Shown here: positions 42,895-55,231 of the stretch, piece after piece | Numbering within the stretch: position 1 is the stretch's first letter | How the letters are laid out: every line of letters starts with the position of its first letter | Origin: Cylindrotheca closterium | Taxonomy: Eukaryota; Bacillariophyta; Bacillariophyceae; Bacillariales; Bacillariaceae | Direction of reading: 5' to 3' | NCBI GenBank assembly: GCA_933822405.4 | Contig: CAKOGP040001758.1 | Coordinates: 1,051,951 to 1,115,950, forward strand | Length of the DNA: 64,000 nucleotides | The notes under the pieces: generated by a model | The model's database searches: none | Seen by the model: only the letters and a program-made list of their open reading frames with translations | What the model was told of the DNA's origin: nothing | Made by a program: the position numbers and the translations under genes

Positions 42895-43196
42895 TGCTTT
42901 GAAGTTCGTTTGGATTTGGAAGTTTTAATGTTGGGTTGGGTGACACCACAGTTGCGAACAGTTGATGTCCCCGATGACGATGCTTCTCCATTTGAATCGC
43001 ATGAGTCGTCGAAACACATTTTAAAGATACCAGGCAGACGGATGAACCTGGGGTACTTGTTGGCGCATGTATGTGTGCGAGATGATGCAAGGCCATAGTC
43101 AAGCTGCACTTGGAATTGTGTAAGATATCCATAAAAAAGATTGCCATCAGGGACTGCACGAGGAGAATTATTACCCACATCGAGAATTGCTGGAGT

Positions 43197-43883
43197 TTAA
43201 AAGACAATTCCAGAAGAATCATCTAATCCATTGAAGTCACCAGAGATAGTAAGAGTTGAGCCCTCGGCTTTCGAATTGTCTCCCTTCCTCCGGCTATGAA
43301 ACGAAATATCTGGTTGCCCATCATCTACAAATATCTCATAGAAAAAGCATCAGTACTCATTCGGCGTGGAATATACTACTGTGCAGGTGCCTCGCACACG
43401 CCCCCGTATTGACTTCATGTCCACACTGCGGAGGTCAACATCGTCATAGACAATTACGTTTCCAATCGCCGAATCATCAGAGCTCGATGCATCAGCGTAC
43501 GATGTCTCCAGTTTCCTTGAATCATGAAAGACAGAAAATTGAAGGACACGCTGTGCTGAAGAACCGATGACACAACTATGGTGGCTGTTTTGTCAGTTGT
43601 GCTGCATTGCAAAAACCGACAGCAGTCTGCAATTTGAGACTCACTCGATTTCTATACCATCTATACTCTCTCCCTGATTATCACATGGATGTTGGAGCCT
43701 CCTACTACTCCTGCTTTCTTGGTTGTTTGAGTTGGATTTAAGTTTCCTATCCACAAATTCTTCAATGCTTTCTATTGCGTCCTCTGCTTTCGATATCGTC
43801 TGCGTTCCTGCCGAATGCTTCAGGTGGGCTCTTCCTGAGAGACATTGTGCGGAAAAAAGTGCTATTGTGAGAATAGGCTTCAT
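43197..43883 (-). pseudogene. Secreted beta-barrel protein, copy 1 of 3, interrupted by an in-frame stop
   Basis: Exons 43883-43645, 43515-43357 and 43293-43197 give 164 residues. A signal peptide (MKPILTIALFSAQCLSGRA) is followed by a polar stretch with SSRRLQHP and a Cys, then the barrel domain (GRVRGTCTVVYSTP, STLTISGDFNG). The TAA at 43199-43197 falls inside the domain: the same frame continues past it with DGNLFYGYLTQFQVQL, which aligns with DGYLHAIRMYA in copy 3, and remains open to 42855, overlapping the 5' end of the chalcone-isomerase-like gene. A 51-nt intron could remove the stop but would delete the conserved TGGTG-like segment. Either a recent pseudogene or a shortened protein. 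Confidence 0.6.
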
Positions 43884-44084
43884 TTTCGTTATCGTTGCTT
43901 TGTAGTACATGTGTCCCGGTATGAAAGTAGATCTGTTGGTATCGCACGAACGAGTAAGTTCTGCGAAATATACCAGAGGGATGTATAATATAAAATCATA
44001 TGATTCACTCTCATCAATTTATTCATTCATTTTTAAATACACACTTTTTCGCTTAGACTACAACTTCAATTTGCCTTCTCAGTA

Positions 44085-45247
44085 TCACGCAATAATTTGT
44101 TTGTACGTTTCTGCATCAACGACACGGGAGTCCATGTAGAGATTTCCAATGACCTCAATGTAGTATGACATATCAGGTGCTGATGCCGGGGCTAATGAAA
44201 GCTCTCCGATTACTCTTCTGAAGACACCAGTTCCCCCAGTGACTGCCAGAGCAATAGCGAAAGGATGTCGCCCGCTTTCTTGCCGGGCTACGCCTTCTGC
44301 TGTCAAGTACGTGAATTCACCATTGTCTTCAAATCCGTATGACAGCTCGCAGTACATTTTCCCCTCAAAAAGCGCACTGCTTTGGTCATTTGGATCAATT
44401 CTAGTGCAGCGCCCCGTCGAAACTCCGACAACATCACTTGCCTGGATTGTGTAGTTGGAATAATCTAGAATGAGGCCCCCGTTAGGATCAGTAACAACAG
44501 GAGCCGATTCTGCTGCGACAAAAGCACTTCCGTCATATGTGTATACTGCCCCCCATGATATCTCGCCTGTTTCATTTCCAGGGGGAATGACAACGGCATT
44601 AGCACGTTGTTGAGCGAAATATAAAGATATTGGAAGTAAGTCCACGGCACTGAATCAGCAGAATTGTGTGAGTTGAAAGATTTGCGAGGGTTTCGAGAAT
44701 GACATCGAGGACTTACCCATATCCTTGTTGTGAGTGTGAGTATGAGTATTCCGAGCATTTCTTGCTACTCTTCGAGCTACTTGAGCTACTTGAACTACTG
44801 CTTGAACTGCCACCCTTTCCTTTCCCTTTCCCTTTACATTTCTTACTTTTCCTCCCGAATCTGTATAGAATCGATTTACATGGATTAAAAGAGATTTCTT
44901 GTGTATCACGATTTGGGAAAAGGAACTTACGTTGTGTGCTCGAGCTTGTGTGTGTGGCGTCGGCTGCTGTCGGAATCAGCACTACCTTTCTTTGATTTCT
45001 TGGATGATAATCTCCGGCGCATTGGTACCGGTTGTGGCTCATCATCATTGTCATCAGTGTTAGAGCGTCTGAAAATTCCACGGTTAAATAGAGTCATCAA
45101 GAATTCATTTTCTTTTTCATTCAACGGCGTAATGGTATCAAGTTCATTTTGTCTTTGGGAGGAAAGCCCTTTCGTAGCTTCAACGGTATCAAGATTGAGA
45201 TAGGTCACAATGAAGATTGCTGGCAAAAGAATATTTCGAACGATCAT
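44085..45247 (-). CDS. Secreted silaffin-like Lys/Ser-rich protein with C-terminal beta-barrel domain, copy 2 of 3
   Basis: Exons 45247-44931, 44860-44717 and 44649-44085 give 341 residues. After a signal peptide (MIVRNILLPAIFIVTYLNL) comes an acidic linker and then RRRLSSKKSKKGSADSD (77-93), which resembles the RRL-processing site and SSKKS repeat units of silaffins. Exon 2 encodes KSKKCKGKGKGKGG, a 12-Ser run and KSSKKCSEYSYSHS. Lys and Ser in silaffins carry polyamines and phosphates that precipitate silica. The C-terminal ~175 residues are a dirigent/allene-oxide-cyclase-like barrel (GVSTGRCTRI, YCELSYGF, LAVTGGTGVFRRVIGEL), shared with both neighbours. The barrel assignment is by pattern only. 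Expected in the cell wall or secretory route. Confidence 0.72.
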
Positions 45248-45690
45248 CTTCAAATTTATTTGTAAGCTCTCGGGGCTTTGTTGTGTTCCAATTTGTGCCC
45301 AAGGGAGCAACGAAAGACTTTGGAGACCGTTGGGTGTCGTGTTGGTGCGGGTCCGAGTTTTGCGCGCGTTTCAGATCCTATGTAATTTGGTCTCAACGCC
45401 GCCAGTGTGCAGCTTCATAACATTCGGATTAGTCGAAATACGGTGAAGTTTCGTCTACCGGTATCTACCGGTACAGTACCGGTCTACCGGTATCTATTCT
45501 AATCTACATGTATCTGATCCATCATCTCTCATCCCGTTCCAATCCCGCCCCTTCAACTACATCCTATCTTAATTCCATGCACATCAGAACCAAGTTTGTT
45601 CCATTTTACAACATACGTATGGAAAAGGCATGAAAAAGACGCAAGTATCAACTAAATTGCAAATATAGACTAGGCTTACATACAGCTGTT
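45248..45690. other. Intergenic with clustered TACCGGTA motifs
   Basis: Spacer between array copies 2 and 3; the motif cluster at 45456-45495 is its only recognised feature. Confidence 0.6.
45456..45495. repeat. Four ACCGGT motifs in 40 bp
   Basis: CTACCGGTATCTACCGGTAC, then AGTACCGGTCTACCGGTATC: four near-identical 10-bp units. They lie 210 bp upstream of the silaffin-like gene start and downstream of copy 3. Confidence 0.85.
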
Positions 45691-46842
45691 TTACGGTGCC
45701 GCTGATGGCGAATTGGATTGCGACGCTGTGGGTGTAGTTGGCGCCATAGTTTCGAAAACACCGTTCGTCGAGCCGTTTGAGAAGGCATCATCGGCATACA
45801 TTCTGATGGCGTGCAAGTAGCCATCTACTCCTGCAAAAGGATCTGTTCCGCTTTGGGCAACGTTGGGAAACGACGCACTATTAACCGTAGCGCCGTAAAC
45901 CGTGACAGATCCTGTGGCACCAATCAACATACCAGTACCACCCTCAATGGCAAGGGTGCTCGCTTCAGAGGGATCTCCCAATCCTCCAGAGGCAACGAAT
46001 GTACCCACTTCATCGATGGTATATTGCCAATGGCAAACCCCTCGCACTGACCCAATCGTACTTGTTCTCGTGCAGTATCCCTCATGAGTGATGTAGAGGG
46101 AATAAATTGAACCATCAGCATTCGTATTAACGTAATGGTCGGTCGTATCAGAAGCGCTCGTCACTCTGCCTCCAAATGGATAAATTTCTCCGATTCCCTC
46201 TGCTCTTCCTCCCAGCCTAGCTGGAGAGAAAGCATCAACTGTAATAGAATAAAGTGGACGTTCGTCGACGTCGTAACTGAAAGAATGCGATCAGATTAGC
46301 AAAAGACTTTTCATAAGATTCAAAAATGGAGTAAGCATGACTTACTATTCGCCACCTCCATATGACGTTGCTTCAACAGCGACAATTTCCGGTTCAATTT
46401 TCGCTCCTGCTGTGTCGACAATCGTTACATTTCCTGTGCCCGCTTCAGCGGTGGAAACAGTCATAGAGTCCACTTCAATATGGGTTGTCTGTGCTCCATA
46501 GTGGACGTCGCAATCTGCGTAGAAGTCAAAACAGTATGACCTTGGATCACACTTGTCGCAGCACGTTTCCTCGCTGAAGCATGACGATTCCTTCATACAT
46601 GGATCGCAGCAGTGCTCCATGTCGTAGCAGGTTCCTTTGACATCGCACGGGTCACAGGAGCAGAGATCTATATCATAAAATCGACTGTCAGGGAATGCAC
46701 ATGCTGGGCCGCAGCACTCCAAATCATATTTGTAGTTGTATGGATCACAGTCACAAGCCTGGGCTTCGCGTTGATTTGCTCGTAGCCCTTGCCCTGCCAC
46801 AAACGGCAAAAGTGCCAAGGTGGTAAATATTCTGTTTGTCAT
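45691..46842 (-). CDS. Secreted Cys-rich protein with C-terminal beta-barrel domain, copy 3 of 3
   Basis: Exons 46842-46346 and 46276-45691 (69-nt intron) give 360 residues. The leader TNRIFTTLALLPFVAG is a signal peptide. Residues 28-115 hold over 20 Cys, mostly as CC or CxxC spaced every 6-10 residues (ECCGPAC, CSCDPC, HCCDPC, TCCDKC), a disulfide-rich module I cannot assign. The rest is the same barrel as copy 2: SITVDAFSPARLGG, EGYCTRTSTIGSVRG, VCHWQY, LAIEGGTGMLIGATG and DGYLHAIRMYA. Position and shared domain make it a tandem paralogue whose N-terminal module has been replaced. Confidence 0.75.
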
Positions 46843-47173
46843 ATTCCTTTTTTATGAAGCAGCACAATAGATTTTGTTTTCAACGCAATTGAAACTATGG
46901 TTGGGATGTAGTGGCGGTATGAATCGCCAGATTCGATGAATGACGAATTTGTGAGGAGCTGTTTGCTGAGTTTCATTGAAAAAATGCGTTGGGAAGGCTA
47001 AATTCGTCGCATGGAGTGCGCCACTGCGCCACTATTCAACAATAAACACTACATCCGTACCTCGAAAGTTTGGCCGGCGTGCCAGAACAATAATTCAAAT
47101 TCATGAACTCCAACATCATCTTTCGATGAAATTCATTTTGGATGTTGGCATTGATCTTTGCTGTTTCTACAAT
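46843..47173. other. Divergent promoter region
   Basis: Between the Cys-rich gene and separase. The open frame of separase extends up to 46976 but the upstream part has no conserved character. Confidence 0.55.
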
Positions 47174-50100
47174 ATGCCTTCGACTTCAGCGCTAATGTCG
47201 AAAACCTCTCGTACACGGAGAAAGCAAAGAAACCACACATCATCAAAATCGAGGAACTCTGTGGATGACAACTTTTGCGACAAGGAAAACTGGTCCCATC
47301 ACCCCAGCACAAAGTCAACAATTGCAAAGCAGAAGCGAGCGGAAAATTCAGGACAGAACGATACGGGTACTGTGCAGTCTTCGCTAAAAGATGTCCTTCA
47401 CCAATGCGTGCCAGATATTTCTGAAGTCGACGGCTTTTGGAACAACGACCCAGAACTTCTCGACTGCATCGCAGAGGCTTCGCTCTCCGAGGATGAACCT
47501 ACTATGGCTCTGCATCTCTCATTGGGGGGGAAGGAATCTCAATTACTAGGCGATAGCCGTCGAATTATCAAAGAAGCAACAAGTATCCAAAAAGGCGGTT
47601 TTAATGCGAAGCACACTTCGCGCCTCTTTGGCTGCCTTTTCGTTGCTTGCCATACACTTCGTTCCATAAGGTCTTTGGTAAATGGTGTTGCTGATTTCAA
47701 AAGCCTTGAGACGGCAATTCGACTGCTACACCATCTAATTCAGATTACATTCGATGCAACCAAGACTGACAGCTCCGATCTGCGGTTGTTGACAATTCTG
47801 ATTTCATCATACGACACGATGAGTCATTTTATCCGACATTATACATGCCAATGTCCATCAAAAGTTAGGATTGTTACATTCGAATACATAGAAGGAGACT
47901 TTGCAGTCGTACCGACTTGTAACAATACCGAAGGAAGAAACAGTCTGGGAACGATGACGCTTCGTCAAGTCTCGTCAATATACATCAAAGCAATCCATGC
48001 GTTGGCCATAGTGACTAATCGTCTTTGGCACCTTTCTGGCAGTCCACAATCAAAGCATTGGTCCTCTGTGAGTCAATGTTCACCTTTGTGTGGGAAATGT
48101 TGTACTTCGATTATCGCACATGTTGAAATCAACTTGGATCTTCGATCATTGCAATTAAAATCGCAGCAGCAACCTATCGAGCTACTTCGGCAGGCATACC
48201 TGAGTTGGATGGTATGCTTGCTGGAATCAAAGGATCAGGAGTGCCTTAAGGATGTTGCGTCGTACTGCAAATTAGGACACAAAATATTATGGGATATTGC
48301 TTCAGAGATTAAATCTTCCAGGATGAAAGAAACTCACAAGAACGAAGCAAGTTTGAACACGCGAATGTATGCCACTCTATTGCTGCTACCATTGACGAAT
48401 GACCAAAACAAAATTGCACAGGCCAACTTTAATGGTGCTTGTAGTTACGCTTGGAAAGCAGCCTCGGTGTACGCGCAATCGATGACATCTGCCACTTTCC
48501 CTGTTGAACCCAGGTCTCCATTGAGTGCCTACCACGAGCAAATTGGGAAGGTGCTAGACTGTACCGTTCTCAAAGTACCAAACACACGTATCCCGCTGAA
48601 CTATGTTGAGTATTCGGCATATAGGATCCTTCATACCTGCATACTACCTCCGACTGAGCTTCTTAATCAAGGCAGAAACAAAGGGTCATTCTTTCATTGT
48701 TTCTTGAATGTGATTGTACTCGCAGTTATGGTTCGCAATCGTCTTGAAGGAATAGGTGAGCGTGTTGAGAATGAAGACCTTCTCACCTTCTGCGAAGACA
48801 CGATACGGGATTTTGAAATGACTTTTGTCGGGGAAGTGAACAATCTAAATCCAGAAGAGTTTTCAAGGAGCGCAAAGCTTCTGACCATGGTCTCGTTGCA
48901 CCGCTCCATATTCATTGCCACGAGGAGAGAGAATGGCGCCGGTGACGAAAAGAGTCTTCACTTGGCTGGAATTATTTTGACAAAGTGCATCGCTCCGTAT
49001 TTATCGCTGCTTATGAATGTAGTACCTGAAAGCTCCAGTTCTCAGCAACTTTTCGAAACAATCATTGAGTGCTATATTCGGCCACTTTCCGCTTTTGAGA
49101 AACTCAGCAATCATTATATCCATGAAGAAGATTACGAATCAGGGACTTATTTTGCCAATTTGTGTGATGAGGCGATCGAAGAACTGCATAGGTTTGTCAG
49201 CAAGGCACAAAGTAAACGATCGGCAGTACTCGCAAAGTGCGCGAAGGTAAGTTGGGATAAGCGTCTCTACACATCCTTCTACTCTGCTGCACTCAACATA
49301 TGACAGTCTATTTCAATCATCGGGAGGCAGCGAGTTGAGAATAGCAGCAACGGTTCGTCGATCATACCTTTTCTCCGTTCCATCGCTCTGTATAATGATA
49401 CCATAGCAGCAGAAAAATCTGAAGGCTGCGGTGATAACTGCCATCATCTTTCAACCAGACTGACCCAGCTGGCAAACGTGTACCATGATATGGGTAGACT
49501 AGAGGAATGTTGCCTCGTCTTAGCAGCCGTTCTTCGAGTAGAAGTAGCAATGAACCAGCACACGACAAAAGGAAAGGTACCAGAACAGGATTTTGCCGAT
49601 CTCCTGGCCTCAAAAAGCAAGTCGGTGGTGTCCCCACTACAGGTTCATTGCGAAATGAATCCACTTCTCACGTTGACAATTAAACGGCTTATTTCGATCT
49701 TCCCAGTGTCACTCGGAGAATCCGCACTGGAATCGCAGAGTGCTCGATCGTGTCTTGATCTACGCGGTATACTGGACATACTTCTCGATACAGAGAGAAC
49801 TGGAAATCCTGCATTTCAATCAGTCGCTGGATGCCTCGGGAGTCAAGTCAATCTAAGCAGTCTTCTTTGCGCTGTCTTTCAACCTGTCACGATGGCGGCC
49901 AATAATGAAATGACTTCTGGTCACCTCACAATGCTCCTCGAGTCTATTCTGCAACTTGGAGCGCGGATATCTCGCGTGACAGATGAAGACTGCACAGATG
50001 ATGTTATTGGCCTCCTATCAAACCATGATGACTTAGTGGAGCTTGCAGTAGTCTCAATTGCTCATCGATTTGAGCCTTTGGTCACATCGGCACTCACGTC

Positions 50101-53100
50101 ACTGTTGTATTTGGTATCTTCAACATCGTTGCTACCGGTGCGGACCTTTTTTGAAGACACCACCCATGGAACCAACATAAGGGTGACGAATGATGTTGTC
50201 ATGAAACGTACCCTCCGTCTGGCAAGTCAAAGTATGCTTGGTATTCGAGCAGTCAATTCATCAGAAATGAAAGACGAATGGGACGGAATCAGCGCAGCAA
50301 TCAGATTGTCGGTAACGCAGTACTACATCTTTCTCGAATTGGTTGAGTCACCCAAAGTGTATCCAACACAAGGTATGATAGAGTTTTTGTCTCTGTGTGA
50401 CAATACGACAAAAATTGTACTTTGCAACGATTGGACACGACGAGAAACAAAGCAATGGATGATGTGGAACCTGATGAACACGAAATCAAGATTGGATTTC
50501 GAAGGGGACCATACAAGAGCCGCGAGACTAGCCTTTCTCGTACTTACTCTCGCAGACAAGAGTGAAGCTGCCGAGATGGAGTGGCTGTCTTCCGTATTCA
50601 TTGAATCGTACCAGAGAATTCCTCGTCTGCAACGTCGTTTCGACCTTTCAGTTAATAACGAAATCTTCGAAAGCGCGAATAGCACTGACCACAAGTCTTT
50701 GGATTGGTTAGTTTCACAAGGACTTCGCTTGTCACTGTCGATGCTCAATGGGCGGAATGATGAATACATCGACAATGATCGACTGACCGAAATTGCTAAG
50801 TGTGAAAATCAGCGCGAGAACTCCCTTCTTTCCATGTGGTTACTCTCATCGCTGGCGATTGCTCAGACTCAACTTGCACACCAGTCAGGCAACGTGGTGG
50901 TAGCATTGAAACAAATACAGCTATGCACAATGCATTGCCAGCGGATATTGGCTGAAACAAGATACTCCTCCTCCAAAAAGATTAAGTTTCCATTCTGGCT
51001 GCAAGTTGCTAGAATGACCTTGTTTATCCAAGCGAGCCATCGCTACGCAGAATGTCTCATAATGAAATCACAAACATTCATACAACTTGGGGATCATCGA
51101 AAGGCATGGTCTTGTATCTTGACAATTCCACGCGTTTTGGGTGTTGACGCCAATTTACCGAAAATCACCGATCGCACCCTCATGCTTCAGCATACGATCT
51201 CCTCTTTGATGTCATCGAAACCTTTGATACTTCGACGTTTCAATCGATTACGAGTGACTATCAATTGCCTATTTTCACCCTCAGACCTTGTTGCGCAGCA
51301 ATTCAGATATATTACACCGGATAAGTTAGTCTCCGGTCAGAATGAAGGACTAATGGACGAAACAATACAAGATCTCGTATCAGGTACGTGCAAGCTATTT
51401 TCGTGGGCACACCCCTATTTGCTTACTTCTGACATTAATTACAGCTGGAGATATCTTGTATGGCAGCGCAATGACGTCTCGCCAACACTCCGATTTCAAG
51501 TCCTATTATGCATGTCTACCTCAATTTCAGCTTTCGTCGCTTTCAGCGATACCATCGACTTTGGAGCTACCGATAAATATGACCATCACAACATCAGGTA
51601 CATATTCATCAAAGCTTAGTCTTTTGAAAGCGAGATGTCTTCTTCACGATTCAACAGATTCGGACGAAGTGTCATATAATAGAATTGGTGATCTTTGCCA
51701 CGATGTAATCAACGATCACACATCTTCTTCAATTGACAAGGCATGGGCGCACTACTATATCGGAACCATGGCTTTGGATGCTACACGAAATAATGGTGAT
51801 CTGACACGATTATGGCAGGGTCAAGGAGCGATCACCTCTAAATCACTTGCCGTCGCAAAGAAAAGTTTTTCAAATGCAATCTCAGAAATTGAAAACTATG
51901 ACAACAATGTTTTCTACCGGACTCTTATTCGAAGTCTCGCACTTGTTTCTGGTCCAGAAAGTGGACAACTTTCTGGCTCTGTTTCTGGCATGCTTGTTCT
52001 TACGTCAATTGGCCACGTTGGAAGGAGGCAGATGTCGAAATCTCTTGATGGCAAACAGGGTGCTGAGGACCTTGTGAGTGCCTTTTCATGTTTTGATAGA
52101 AGCTTGGAAGATGACTCTGGACGAAACCGTGCAATCCTTCATTTCCTTGATGCACTTGCGGCTGTCACGCCAAAGGTCTGGCACTTTGTTGCAGCAGCAA
52201 TATGTCCCACAGGAGAGCTACTCCTTACATCACTGGGCAAAGGAGAAAGTAGCGGGAACTCCTTTTGCATTGAAACAAAATGTGTCTTTCCGAAGGAGGA
52301 AAGATACTGTGCTTACGACGAAATCCTTCGTCCGCTTGACAAGATTATTCACAAGAGTCAACAACATCTGCAAGGAATGGACCCAGATCAAGTTTCAGCG
52401 AACTACACCAAAGAATCCGCAAAACGAGATTGGTGGAGCGTTCGAAACCAGATTGATGAAACTCTGTGTTACCATATCCTCGAAGTGGAAGAGAATTTCT
52501 TTTCTACGATCCATCTTCGAATCAATTCCAAGGATTCGATATTCGAAGAGAATGAGTCTTCTGACCTTCCTTGCGGAAATCTTGCATCACGATTTGAAGC
52601 AGCATGCAATCCAAGTACACCCGTAGTAGATGACGAGATGGGCGAGAAGTCGTTATGGAATCTGACAGTTCCAAAGTTGAAGAACATCTTGCGACGGCAC
52701 AACTTCTCTGATTCACAGATGAGAAAAATGCGAAAGCATGAAATCATCGAAACGATTTTGGAAGTGCAAGAAAAGAAGAAACAAAAGGAACTCGAGATCT
52801 CCACAGATGGTGGCAACCGAAGCTGCTTGTTTCTTCTACTTGATGAAAATCTACAGCGCTTCCCATTTGAAGGCATGGAATCCCTTGAAGGCAAACCTGT
52901 GTTTCGAGTACCATCGCTTCCTTTTGTTTATGCTACACTAAGAGAGCGAATGAAGTCGAATAGAAAAGGGATAAGCCTCGATCCATACAACGCCACATAC
53001 GTCCTAGATCCAGAAAGTAACCTGGAATCAACACAGAAGCGTCTTCTTCCTGTCCTTGAAGGACTTTCTTCTTCGCACAGCTGGGACTGGGATGGAGTAG

Positions 53101-53677
53101 TTGGTAGACCCCCTACTCCGTCTTTCTTTGAAAACGCTCTGATGAAGAAGCATGGCTTAGTCATATTCATAGGGCATGGTGGAGCACAAACATGCTACTC
53201 TCGTCGAAATGTTGAGCAGATGATAAGCGGAGAAAGTGGTAGGACCTTCAGGACGTGCAACGCTAGTCTCATACTCATGGGATGCAGCAGCGGAAGACTT
53301 CTTTCTGTAAATCAGAAAGATTCAAAGTCATTGGAACAACTACCCTTACATTTCGACCCTGAGGGTATTGCGTTGTCGTATCTCTGTGCCGGAGCACCTT
53401 GCGTGGTGGGAAATCTGTGGGACGTCACAGACCATGATATCGACCGGTAAATTCCTGTTCTGCTCAGTTGCTGTGATAGAGTCAGCATTGTCTCATTAAT
53501 TATTGCTTCTTTTCCAGATTCTCAATATCTCTTTTCGAGAAGTTCTTTGGAGAAAGTGGCAATCACAGTTTTGAAAGTCTTGGTTATTGTGTCGCGAACT
53601 CTCGATCTTCATGTAAACTGAGGTACATTGTAGGCTGTGCTCCTGTATGCTATGGTGTTCCGGTCTTTTGCAGCTAG
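47174..53677 (+). CDS. ESP1: Separase (C50 cysteine protease)
   Basis: Exons 47174-49246, 49307-51383, 51445-53446 and 53518-53677 give 2103 residues; introns are 60-71 nt. The first Met of the frame is at 46976, but the Lys/Arg-rich start MPSTSALMSKTSRTRRKQR at 47174 is more plausible. About 1,500 residues of helical repeats precede the C-terminal protease, where FIGHGGAQ carries the catalytic His (H1961) and LMGCSSGRL the catalytic Cys (C1997); NLWDVTDHDIDRF and PVCYGVPVF close the domain as in all separases. It cleaves the cohesin kleisin at anaphase onset. The SAP-like segment LWNLTVPKLKNILRRHNF (just before the protease domain) may bind DNA. Active-site residues look intact. Confidence 0.93.
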
Positions 53678-53797
53678 CTCTGAGACACATACGAAAAAAC
53701 ACCAATCATGTATTCAGTCTCTGTTACCAGAGAGTTCGCGTATGATCTATTCCGTCTTTAATCCGACTCCATAGTACATCGGCATGTCTAAAGTGGT

Positions 53798-54618
53798 CTA
53801 CTTCGAGTTGTCTTTGTATTCATCTCCTCCCTCCGCTGGAATGCCGTCGCAGTCAATTGACTTTGTGACAAAAGGACCCCGGGGAAGAATTTCCACAAGG
53901 TAACCGTCTGGGTCTTTGATGAAGGCTAGTCCTTTCATACCTCCAGAGTTCGGGGTCTTATGGAACGTGCAGCCAAGCTTCTTGAATCGTTCACAAGCTT
54001 CGTACACGTCTGGGACTGTGATTCCAATATGACCAAACCCCCCCTGAAGAGCACGAACGAGATGTTGAGTTGCAAATTCCAAACGAGACAACTCGCCAAT
54101 ACCCTTTAAACCAAATACCGTACCTTAATCTTTGCACCGTCTTGTGTTCCGGTCGAATCAGCATTTCCCGTGTTGTACACAGGACCTTCCTCCGATTCCG
54201 ATCCGTAGTTCCATGTAAGCTCAATGGTCCCAGGAGTATTCATGCAGTACTCCCACTGAGCGGCTTGACCCTCGGGTATATCAGAAACGTTACTCGGACA
54301 CACGAAATATACATTGAATCCCCAATGTGGAAATTCCAAATACATTACCAGTCGAAATCCGAGCACATCGCAGTAGAATTCAAGGCTCTTAACTGGATCT
54401 TTGATACGAAGCATAGTTTGCTGCATGATGAAGTCTTCTGTACCTTCTGGGCGCTTGCCCGTCTGGAATCTGGAGACATCAAGACTCGCAAAATCACTGG
54501 AGCTGCTCATTTTCAATGTGGTGAGAGACGATCGAAGTAAGGTGTATTTGCGCTGAAAGCCACATGAAAGCGACAGAGAGACAAGAAGAAGGATATGAGA
54601 GTGTAGGGATTTTATCAT
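53798..54618 (-). CDS. Glyoxalase I (lactoylglutathione lyase), probably plastid-targeted
   Basis: Exons 54618-54124 and 54043-53798 (80-nt intron) give 246 residues. The enzyme part follows eukaryotic glyoxalase [21 protein letters not shown] with the first metal ligand Gln, [29 protein letters not shown] with Glu, [12 protein letters not shown] with His, and [13 protein letters not shown] with Glu. It detoxifies methylglyoxal with glutathione. The start at 54618 gives a signal peptide ([15 protein letters not shown]) followed by a basic Ser/Leu-rich stretch; CGF with Phe at the cleavage point resembles the diatom plastid entry motif. A second Met ([11 protein letters not shown]) could yield a cytosolic form by alternative start. 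Confidence 0.9.
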
Positions 54619-55231
54619 GATATGTAGTATTATCTCGATAATGAAGTTGTACTGGCCCAATATCGATGATGGATAGACACTGCGGGATGCGAAGCGTGAG
54701 ACGTGTAGAAATTCGATAAATTACAAATGACTGACTCGACTAAAACATTGCATGACGGTACTATGGTACAAAAGAATTTGTTTGTAGGAATTGGAATGCC
54801 CCTTGAGTGAGATGAACAACATCTACACATCAGCCTATTCGCGATGCAAGGGCGAATATTCTTCATTCCCTGCGCTGTCTTCAGTGGCAAGATCTGTGAC
54901 GCCTGTCACCCCATCGGTACTGCTTTGTCCACTTTCATGCAGTGGATGCGTTACCAGCCCACATAGGGTACCGACGTGGGTTTTACCTTTTCCTACAATA
55001 ATCAATCCCGTCATTAAGGTCACTGTCAAGCATTTTGCTGTCTACCATATGCGGAATACATGAATCACAAAACCATTACCGGCAGGAAGAAAGCGGGACG
55101 CATTCCACACGCGCCCCAGTGCCCGACAAAACAGTGGAAATTGATGTAGGTAGAGTAAATGTTCAGAAATAAGTAGTTTGAATGTCATATCAGTATTCGT
55201 CAGTTGATTGATTGATGCATACATTTGTTAA
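54619..55231. other. Intergenic, no gene seen
   Basis: Upstream of glyoxalase I; no coding frame with recognisable content. Confidence 0.5.

Noticed and set aside
46976..47173. Upstream extension of separase to the Met at 46976
   Set aside because: The extra 66 residues have no separase-like character; the Met at 47174 begins a basic, Ser-rich terminus more typical of a nuclear protein.
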